In this document: positions 1 to 4,829 of the stretch, in pieces
Position numbering within the stretch: position 1 is the stretch's first letter
How the letters are laid out: each line of letters begins with the position of its first letter
Assembly (NCBI GenBank): GCA_964471215.1
Contig: CAYYFC010000048.1
Location: 1 to 9,206, forward strand
Length of the DNA: 9,206 nucleotides
Reading direction: 5' to 3'
DNA from: Archaeoglobus_B sp964471215
GTDB lineage: Archaea; Halobacteriota; Archaeoglobi; Archaeoglobales; Archaeoglobaceae
The notes under the pieces: model-generated
Told to the model about the DNA's origin: nothing
The model's database searches: none
Seen by the model: the letters and a program-made list of their open reading frames with translations, nothing else
Translations under genes and position numbers: made by a program

Positions 1-236
1 GCCAAACCTCTCATCCATATCTCATCTGTTATGTATCCTTCCACTATGCATCCCGCCATTTTGCAATTGGGAAACTTCTTTTTCAAATACTCCAGGATCT
101 TTTTATAATCCTTCCATGTGCTTTCGGTTAAAAACAGAAAGAAGAACTCTGGTTCGAAATCTAGCTTTAACTTCTTCTCTAAATCTCTTACTATCTCATC
201 GAACTTCGAATAAGGTGTATACACGACACTTATCAT
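1..236 (-). CDS. FIST-domain sensor protein, N-terminal part (runs off window)
   Basis: An open frame of 78 codons starts at ATG 236-234 and runs off the left edge. The start overlaps the preceding gene's stop as ATGA, so translational coupling is likely. It begins MISVVYTPYSKF; then come a charged helix, a hydrophobic strand (EFFFLFLTES), a helix with KDYKKILEYLKKKFP, and NCKMAGCIVEGYI. This order (strand, helix, FFLFL strand, helix, 'fP..k..GC...G' strand) is what I know of the N-terminus of FIST domains, predicted small-ligand sensors found with signal-transduction modules. It is the third gene of an operon with a KaiC-like ATPase and a Roadblock-like protein. The family call rests on pattern recall over 78 residues and is moderate; the C-terminal half is not visible. 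Confidence 0.65.
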   Translation of the reverse strand, partial: MISVVYTPYSKFDEIVRDLEKKLKLDFEPEFFFLFLTESTWKDYKKILEYLKKKFPNCKMAGCIVEGYITDEIWMRGL

Positions 237-580
237 ACCATATCCCTTATCTTCAGACATATGGATTCTATGTCGGACTCGAGCTTGTAAAGAGAAATTT
301 CATCACTTGTGATTACGATCAACGCCAGCGTCTTTGAAATCGGATATATCCCTATTATGAGATCTCCCGATTTGAATTTGAGATCATCCAGATCACCTAT
401 GAATATCTGGTTGAGGAAGTCCTTGATCTGTCTCTGAAGCCAGTATATAGAATTCAGAATCCTCTGGGTTCTTTCAATCGTTTTAACTATTATCGGAACA
501 CCGTCTATTCTGAACAGGGCTATGAGCTTTACATCCGAATTTCTGATTATGTCCATTGTTTTCTCTATTTCTGATAGCAT
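233..580 (-). CDS. Roadblock/LC7-like small regulatory protein (115 aa)
   Basis: This 115-residue cytoplasmic protein has no signal peptide or membrane helix. It opens with an amphipathic helix (MLSEIEKTMDIIRNSD), followed by a strand pair with a turn (VKLIALFRIDGVPIIVKTIE), a long central helix (about 39-57) and two hydrophobic strands (DLIIGIYPISKTLALIVIT), ending in a helix. That order and length fit the Roadblock/LC7 fold, a dimeric platform that binds small GTPases and related NTPases. The start ATG lies inside the 3' end of the KaiC-like gene (16-base overlap), with SD GGGTGAT three bases upstream, and its stop overlaps the FIST start. I infer that it partners the adjacent ATPase. Sequence identity to named members cannot be assessed here. 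Confidence 0.7.
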   Translation of the reverse strand: MLSEIEKTMDIIRNSDVKLIALFRIDGVPIIVKTIERTQRILNSIYWLQRQIKDFLNQIFIGDLDDLKFKSGDLIIGIYPISKTLALIVITSDEISLYKLESDIESICLKIRDMV

Positions 581-1416
581 CTTATCACCCTTTTCAGTAT
601 CTCTATAATCTCATCCTTGCTATGATAAAGCTCTTCGCTTAGCATTATTTCAATCTTTTCCAGAAGCTCCTTAGAAATCTTTCTCTTACTTACCCCTATG
701 GACTTCAGAACGCTGTTCAAATCCAGTTTGGCCTTAGATCTTTCAAGGTAATAGCTGCTGTCGACGACTATTCCCAAACCCTTCAATATCTTGTATGGAA
801 ATACGCCTTCGGCATGCCATGATCCCCTGTGCTTTACTATCTTTAACGTCCTGTCAAAAGCCTCCCCGTATCCGAACCTCTTCAGATGAATTAAACTGTC
901 ACTGAGGAATATGGGAATAGTAAGCGATGGACTGCTCATGCTTCCGTCAAGGGGTTCTTCAAGTGTTATAACAGTTGTTCCTACACTCCTCAACTTCTGG
1001 AAGAACCAGTTAACGTCATTTCTCATTTCATAGCTAAGAGATGTTACCAAAGGTGTGAAGGAGTCTATTGCTATCCTAGTTCTCTCGCCAAGGTTATCTA
1101 GTATGAACGCCATGAGACCGCTGTTGAGATATGATATATCTTCGACGTAGAACCTCCCTATGCTTAACCTCTTATCATCTATAAATTTCTTCAGATCCCA
1201 TCCTATGGATTCCGCCGTACTTATTATTGAATCCTCATCCATATCAAAGGATACGAATATACACTTCTCTCCCTCTTCAAGACCCTTAAGTATGAACTGT
1301 AAAGAAAATATCGTTTTTCCAACTCCTGTCGATCCCAGAACAGCATTAACGGTATTCAATCTATACCCTCCACCTAGGAGCTCGTCCAGACCAAATATAC
1401 CCGTCCTAACTCTCAT
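565..1416 (-). CDS. KaiC-like RecA-superfamily ATPase (283 aa)
   Basis: This is a single RecA/KaiC domain protein beginning MRVRTGIFGLDELLGGG, the usual opening of archaeal KaiC-like ATPases. Walker A is GSTGVGKT (28-35), and Walker B is RIAIDS (114-119). A KaiC-type segment, RTLKIVKHRGSWH (189-201), precedes a C-terminal helical tail (about 225-283). ATG 1416 is chosen over GTG 1425 and ATG 1422 because SD GGTGAT sits four bases before it and relatives begin there. Where KaiC relatives usually have a paired catalytic glutamate after the FVSF strand, this protein reads FVSFDMDEDS, so hydrolysis may be weak. It heads an overlapping operon with Roadblock-like and FIST genes. I infer a signalling ATPase role rather than DNA repair; the substrate is unknown. 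Confidence 0.85.
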   Translation of the reverse strand: MRVRTGIFGLDELLGGGYRLNTVNAVLGSTGVGKTIFSLQFILKGLEEGEKCIFVSFDMDEDSIISTAESIGWDLKKFIDDKRLSIGRFYVEDISYLNSGLMAFILDNLGERTRIAIDSFTPLVTSLSYEMRNDVNWFFQKLRSVGTTVITLEEPLDGSMSSPSLTIPIFLSDSLIHLKRFGYGEAFDRTLKIVKHRGSWHAEGVFPYKILKGLGIVVDSSYYLERSKAKLDLNSVLKSIGVSKRKISKELLEKIEIMLSEELYHSKDEIIEILKRVIRCYQK

Positions 1417-1454
1417 TGTCATCACCGAAATTAAGTTATAAATAACTCGTTAAT

Positions 1455-1467
1455 AAGTTTTAAACTT
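1455..1467 (-). promoter_or_regulatory. Probable TATA box of the KaiC-like/Roadblock/FIST operon
   Basis: On the minus strand the A/T element AAGTTTAAAACTT lies about 45 bases upstream of ATG 1416. That placement would start transcription near 1436 and leave a short leader containing the SD GGTGAT (1426-1421). A second A/T element at 1435-1442 is too close to the start codon to serve this gene. Confidence 0.5.
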
Positions 1468-1479
1468 TTTTGGTTCATC

Positions 1480-1495
1480 AAAAATAAAAAAGATA
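1480..1495 (-). terminator. T-rich archaeal-type terminator after radA
   Basis: The minus strand reads ATCTTTTTTATTTTTG about 50 bases past the radA stop. Archaeal termination commonly uses such U-rich runs. It separates radA from the operon promoter just downstream. Confidence 0.45.
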
Positions 1496-1542
1496 AATTA
1501 AAGAACTTAAATTTCAGTTTATTTTTTTCTTTATTCTAGATT

Positions 1543-2535
1543 TTATTTGTCTTCGATTCCCCTTTCAGTTATCTTAAAAACAACTTCGGCTTCCGGTAGA
1601 TGCGGGGAATCTATTAATCTTGCAACCCTCAACTCACCCTTACTCTTTCTTAGATATACCCTAAATGTTGCCGTATGAGCGAGCACGTGACCTCCTATAG
1701 GTCTCGTTGGATCCCCGTAAAACGTATCGGGTTTTGCCTGAACCTGATTTGTAACGACTATTGCAGCATTGAAAACCTCACCAAATCTCATCAAATCGTG
1801 AAGATGCCTGTTAAGCTTCTGCTGTCTGTCTGCAAGCGTACCCCTGCCTATGTATTCCGCTCTGAAGTGTGATGTCAGAGAATCGACTATGAGCAGTCTT
1901 ACAGGTCTTCCCTCTCTCATGAGTTTCTGCGCCAATTCCCTTGCATTGTCAACCAGGAGCATCTGATGGTTTGAGTTGTAAGCCTGAGCAACGTATATGT
2001 TCCTCAAAACCTCTTTGGAATCAAGTCCCTTAGCCTCGGCCATCTGAATTATCCTCTCGGGTCTGAATGTGTTCTCGGTATCTATTATTATAACAGAACC
2101 CTCAAGACCACCCTGATCTCTAGGAAGCTGAACGTTTACAGCTAGCTGATGGCATATCTGTGTTTTCCCCGTACCGAATTCTCCAAACAGTTCTGTAATT
2201 GCCTGCGTTTCCACCCCTCCGCCAAGCAGGGAATCCAATGCCTTACTTCCCGTCGTTATCCTTCCTATATTCCTTCTTCTTTCAAGTACCTTTTCTCCGC
2301 TTTCAAATCCTCCGACATCTGCGAGTTTTCTGGCAGCTGTAATTATCTTTAGAGCAGTGGCCTCACCTATATCAGCAACTGCACTTAACTCGGAAGGAGA
2401 TGCGACGGCAAGCATTTCAATTGTACTGTATCCAGCTTCCCTCAGTTTTTCGGCTATGGCAGGGCCAACTCCGGGTAAATCCTCTAAATCCAGTATCTCT
2501 CTATTTTTAATACTCTTAAGCTCCTTTTCCTCCAT
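1543..2535 (-). CDS. radA: DNA repair and recombination protein RadA (330 aa)
   Basis: Archaeal homologue of RecA/Rad51: it forms ATP-dependent filaments on single-stranded DNA and carries out homologous pairing and strand exchange. The N-terminal domain (about 17-75) holds a helix-hairpin-helix, LPGVGPAIAEKL (20-31). The linker GGFESGEKV (75-83) supplies the Phe of the subunit-subunit polymerisation motif. Walker A is GEFGTGKT (118-125), Walker B LLIVDS (214-219), and the L2 DNA-binding loop region lies near QVQAKPDTFYGDPTRPIGG (264-282). At 330 aa it is a normal, intein-free RadA. GGGGG (2548-2544) lies eight bases before the ATG as a possible ribosome binding site. It is transcribed divergently from an H/ACA sRNA, with only 46 bases between them. 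Confidence 0.98.
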   Translation of the reverse strand: MEEKELKSIKNREILDLEDLPGVGPAIAEKLREAGYSTIEMLAVASPSELSAVADIGEATALKIITAARKLADVGGFESGEKVLERRRNIGRITTGSKALDSLLGGGVETQAITELFGEFGTGKTQICHQLAVNVQLPRDQGGLEGSVIIIDTENTFRPERIIQMAEAKGLDSKEVLRNIYVAQAYNSNHQMLLVDNARELAQKLMREGRPVRLLIVDSLTSHFRAEYIGRGTLADRQQKLNRHLHDLMRFGEVFNAAIVVTNQVQAKPDTFYGDPTRPIGGHVLAHTATFRVYLRKSKGELRVARLIDSPHLPEAEVVFKITERGIEDK

Positions 2536-2552
2536 TACAATTACCCCCGTTA

Positions 2553-2565
2553 CTTTTAAATATAT
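2553..2565. promoter_or_regulatory. Shared A/T promoter element between radA and H/ACA sRNA
   Basis: CTTTTAAATATAT lies about 25 bases upstream of the sRNA 5' end (near 2582), exactly where an archaeal TATA box should be. Read on the minus strand, the same bases (ATATATTTAAAAG) lie about 20-30 bases upstream of the radA ATG, which would give a nearly leaderless message. A weaker element AATAATTAAG (minus, 2580-2571) could instead serve radA and leave a leader carrying GGGGG. Which strand uses which element is inference. Confidence 0.55.
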
Positions 2566-2581
2566 CCGGGCTTAATTATTA

Positions 2582-2641
2582 TAGCTCCGCATCTCACACC
2601 CGAGTGATAAGCATGATCTCGGGTCGGTTAGCGGAGCTACA
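2582..2641 (+). ncRNA. H/ACA guide sRNA (predicted 23S rRNA pseudouridylation guide)
   Basis: The RNA folds into one hairpin with all archaeal H/ACA landmarks. The lower stem is 2583-2590 with 2631-2638 (AGCTCCGC/GCGGAGCT, 8 bp). The internal pocket has 5' side 2591-2597 and 3' side 2625-2630. The upper stem is 2598-2604 with 2618-2624 (ACCCGAG/CTCGGGT, 7 bp). The apical loop contains UGAU and UGAU, able to make the tandem sheared G-A pairs of a kink-loop bound by L7Ae. An ACA triplet follows the lower stem directly (2639-2641), and pocket apex to ACA is about 14-15 nt, as the family requires. The pocket complements GACCG-U-C-GUGAGA, a motif I recall as conserved in 23S rRNA near the peptidyl-transferase centre. 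A TATA element sits about 25 bases upstream and a T-run downstream. Family membership is strong; the target is a prediction. Confidence 0.88.
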
Positions 2642-2643
2642 CT

Positions 2644-2665
2644 CTTTATATAAATTTATCTTTTT
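2644..2665 (+). terminator. T-rich terminator of the H/ACA sRNA
   Basis: The A/T-rich stretch just after the ACA box ends in TTTTT (2661-2665). This is a plausible U-rich termination site for the short RNA. The roughly 150 bases between here and the glnA promoter are A/T-rich and show nothing else I can support. Confidence 0.4.
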
Positions 2666-2807
2666 GCCCATTTCGTATCATATAATCGCTTTTCAAGTAT
2701 TTTAAACTTTTGAAGGATAATAAATCTATTTTTTAATTGAATTTAAATTAACAATTTTAAAAAGATGCCTCAAATTCTTGAAAATTTTTTACTCATCCTT
2801 AAGAAAT

Positions 2808-2824
2808 CGAAAAGATTATATAAC
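2808..2824 (+). promoter_or_regulatory. BRE/TATA promoter of glnA
   Basis: A purine-rich BRE-like stretch (CGAAAAG, 2808-2814) precedes the TATA box ATTATATAAC (2815-2824). Standard archaeal spacing puts the transcript start near 2843-2847, at or within the ribosome binding site. The leader would therefore be extremely short. Confidence 0.65.
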
Positions 2825-2842
2825 AAGTTAGTCGGTTTTTGA

Positions 2843-2850
2843 GGGGTGAT
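2843..2850 (+). promoter_or_regulatory. SD sequence that sets the glnA start
   Basis: GGGGTGAT matches the complement of the archaeal 16S 3' end (GGTGAT) and ends four bases before ATG 2855. Because the upstream GTG at 2846 lies inside this SD, ATG 2855 is the preferred start. If transcription begins at 2846, leaderless use of the GTG remains possible. Confidence 0.6.
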
Positions 2851-2854
2851 CAAA

Positions 2855-4303
2855 ATGGAGATAGAGGACGTAAAAAAAATTCTTAAAGAGAACAACATTC
2901 GACAGGTTCTATGTGCCTTTTCAGATGTGAGAGGATACCTCATGACCTTTTCAATACCCGCAAGGGAGTTTATAGAGGGAGATGCGTTCGAGGGGATAGG
3001 ATTTGACGGATCTTCCATAAGGGGTTTTAAGAGTATAGAGGAGAGCGACATGGTCTGGAAGGCTGACCCTTCAACTCTGAGGATAATACCTTGGATAAAT
3101 GATCCGATACAAAAATCGGCGATAATGTTCGGAGATGTTTACGAATCCGGTGGAGAACAGCTTGCCGAATGCGATCCGAGAAGCTACGTTGCAAAGAGAT
3201 TTGAAAGAAAGCTAAAAGAAGAGGGAAAATCGGCCATATTCGGGCCGGAAATAGAGTTCTTCGTATTTGAAAAACTTGATCCCATGAGGCTCGTATGGGA
3301 CTTCTGGGTATCTCCCAGCGGCGGGGCAGGAGATTCTTGGGGCGCACCAAGGGTAGTACCCGAAAGCCCCGAGATTAGGGCTGGAAGTAATTTCGTGATA
3401 AGACCGAAGGAAGGTTACTTCAGACCACCGCCGGAAGATACAACCGTAGAATACAGGAATGAGCTCGTGTACTACTTGGAAAAAATGGGGGTAATCGTTG
3501 AATACCATCATCACGAAGTCGCCACGGCGGGTCAAATCGAGCTTGATTTCAGGCCAAAGCAGCTCGTGGATGTTGGAGATGCCTTCTACATATACAAGTT
3601 TGTTGCAAAGAACATAGCAAATCTAAGGGGACTTATTGCGATATTCATGCCCAAGCCGCTTTATCTGGATAACGCAAGTGGTATGCACACGCATCAAAGC
3701 CTTTGGAAGGGAGAACCGTTTAAGGGTGAAAACCTATTTGCTGATCCGGATGATGAATACGGAATAAGCCAGTTGGCAAGGTATTACATCGGAGGTTTGC
3801 TTGAACATGCCAAGGCCCTAACAGCCCTCTGCTGTCCTACCGTTAACAGTTATAAGAGATTGGTACCTGGATTTGAAGCACCGATATACATATGCTGGAG
3901 CCCGAGAAACAGATCTGCGCTTGTGAGAGTTCCGATGTATATAAAGAAACCATCTGCTATTAGACTTGAGTACAGATGTGTAGATCCAAGCTGCAACCCA
4001 TATCTCGCCTTTACTGCACAGCTTGCAGCAGGACTGGACGGAATAAAGAAGAAAATAGATCCGGGCGATCCTGTTATAAAAGACGTATACGAGCTTTCTC
4101 CAAGGGAGAGAAGGGAGCTGGGAGTAGGAGAACTTCCGACAACACTTAGAGATGCGCTCGATCATCTGGCCAGTGATGAAGTAATTCAAAAGGTACTTGG
4201 AGATCACATCTTCGATGCATTCATGAGCATAAAAATAGACGAGTGGAATCAGTATTGTCTCTACATAACTCCATGGGAATACATGAAATACATGGACATC
4301 TAA
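2855..4303 (+). CDS. glnA: Glutamine synthetase, type I (482 aa)
   Basis: Catalyses ATP-dependent amidation of glutamate by ammonia to glutamine in the cytoplasm, the main ammonium assimilation step; family members are dodecamers. Visible motifs: FDGSSI (50-55), metal-binding FGPEIEFF (129-136), HHEVATAGQIELDF (219-232), SGMHTHQS (275-282), ATP/glutamate-binding NSYKRLVPGFEAP (331-343) and NRSALVRVP (352-360), and RLEYR (370-374). The adenylylated Tyr loop of the GS I-beta group is not evident. In the IEESDM region, the residue aligned with the feedback Arg of Bacillus GS appears to be Ser60. A Trp/Gly/Pro-rich stretch (about 146-185) before GYFRPPP makes it longer than the roughly 440-residue forms I know. 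It is monocistronic: own promoter upstream, T-rich terminator downstream. Confidence 0.97.
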   Translation: MEIEDVKKILKENNIRQVLCAFSDVRGYLMTFSIPAREFIEGDAFEGIGFDGSSIRGFKSIEESDMVWKADPSTLRIIPWINDPIQKSAIMFGDVYESGGEQLAECDPRSYVAKRFERKLKEEGKSAIFGPEIEFFVFEKLDPMRLVWDFWVSPSGGAGDSWGAPRVVPESPEIRAGSNFVIRPKEGYFRPPPEDTTVEYRNELVYYLEKMGVIVEYHHHEVATAGQIELDFRPKQLVDVGDAFYIYKFVAKNIANLRGLIAIFMPKPLYLDNASGMHTHQSLWKGEPFKGENLFADPDDEYGISQLARYYIGGLLEHAKALTALCCPTVNSYKRLVPGFEAPIYICWSPRNRSALVRVPMYIKKPSAIRLEYRCVDPSCNPYLAFTAQLAAGLDGIKKKIDPGDPVIKDVYELSPRERRELGVGELPTTLRDALDHLASDEVIQKVLGDHIFDAFMSIKIDEWNQYCLYITPWEYMKYMDI

Positions 4304-4307
4304 TATA

Positions 4308-4323
4308 TTTTTGAATATTTTTT
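4308..4323 (+). terminator. T-rich terminator of glnA
   Basis: Two T runs (4308-4312 and 4318-4323) follow the stop codon within 20 bases. This is the usual archaeal U-rich arrangement. Confidence 0.5.
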
Positions 4324-4337
4324 AGCCATACAGCCTC

Positions 4338-4360
4338 AATTGTCAATATCTTTGACAATT
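4338..4360. repeat. Perfect 9-bp inverted repeat, candidate operator
   Basis: AATTGTCAA (4338-4346) and TTGACAATT (4352-4360) are exact reverse complements separated by five bases. It lies about 20 bases upstream of the TATA element of the 105-aa gene and 15 bases past the glnA T-runs. The AT-rich dyad with a 5-bp spacer resembles a binding site for a dimeric winged-helix regulator more than an archaeal terminator, but no binding protein is identifiable. Confidence 0.5.
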
Positions 4361-4377
4361 CTTCAATTATCTCTAAA

Positions 4378-4385
4378 TTTTATAA
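4378..4385 (+). promoter_or_regulatory. TATA box of the 105-aa protein gene
   Basis: TTTATAAT, with an A-rich stretch before it, would start transcription near 4408 and leave a leader of about 30 bases that includes the strong SD. Another A/T element at 4394-4402 is closer and less well placed. Confidence 0.5.
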
Positions 4386-4423
4386 TGAGAAACTATTAAA
4401 TAATTTCGAGTATAAGTACTATT

Positions 4424-4433
4424 GGAGGTGATC
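4424..4433 (+). promoter_or_regulatory. Full-length Shine-Dalgarno sequence
   Basis: GGAGGTGATC is a ten-base perfect complement to the archaeal 16S 3' end, four bases before ATG 4438. It fixes the start and suggests strong translation. Confidence 0.85.
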
Positions 4434-4437
4434 GTAT

Positions 4438-4755
4438 ATGGGGATCCACTGGATAACAAGCAAGACCGCAAAGTATTACGCTAAAAGGGAAAAAATACTA
4501 GGCAACGGCATATCACTTCTGGTAACTGCAAGCGAAAAGCTGGACAAGTTGGACAGAGAAGTTATGAAAAAACTGGGAGATCTTGCATCATCTCTCCTAT
4601 ATCATTCACCGGGATATGCTGGCAAGCTCATACCCATCATAGCTAAATTGTTCTGGAAGTTGGCAGATGTTAAAGAGAGAAGATTCAGATTTGTCGAACT
4701 GGATGAGGTTGAGAGGCTGATAGAGGATGTAAAAAAGGAAATAGAAAAAATTTAG
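4438..4755 (+). CDS. Uncharacterised small basic helical protein (105 aa)
   Basis: I do not recognise this family. The protein is Lys-rich and looks all-helical. The N-terminal segment is WITSKTAKYYAKREK (5-19), followed by a helix with LDKLDREVMKKLGDLASSLLYH (35-56), an SPGY turn, and a helix with LIPIIAKLFWKLADVKERR (64-82). It ends in a charged, possibly coiled-coil helix (about 87-105). There is no signal peptide; the hydrophobic stretches are amphipathic and contain Lys, so I do not predict a membrane helix. An exceptionally good SD and its own promoter, with an inverted repeat upstream, argue that it is a real and well-expressed gene. The AAA+ gene downstream has a separate promoter, so any link is only proximity. 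Confidence 0.8.
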   Translation: MGIHWITSKTAKYYAKREKILGNGISLLVTASEKLDKLDREVMKKLGDLASSLLYHSPGYAGKLIPIIAKLFWKLADVKERRFRFVELDEVERLIEDVKKEIEKI

Positions 4756-4768
4756 ATTTAAAACAAAA

Positions 4769-4774
4769 TTTTTT
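4769..4774 (+). terminator. T6 run after the 105-aa gene
   Basis: Six consecutive T, then TATTTATT, 13 bases past the stop codon. This is a plausible U-rich terminator. Confidence 0.4.
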
Positions 4775-4794
4775 ATTTATTGGCATTAGCAAAA

Positions 4795-4802
4795 GTTTTA
4801 AA
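4795..4802 (+). promoter_or_regulatory. TATA box of the AAA+ ATPase gene
   Basis: GTTTTAAA in an A-rich context lies 28-35 bases upstream of ATG 4830. The predicted transcript start is near 4825, so the mRNA is almost leaderless. This agrees with the absence of an SD before the ATG. Confidence 0.5.
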
Positions 4803-4829
4803 AAAAGATTTGAAGATTGTCTAAGCTAA

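Noticed and set aside
3027..4207. Three open frames on the minus strand inside glnA
   Set aside because: They are antisense to strongly conserved glutamine synthetase codons, lack ribosome binding sites and have no recognisable protein features.
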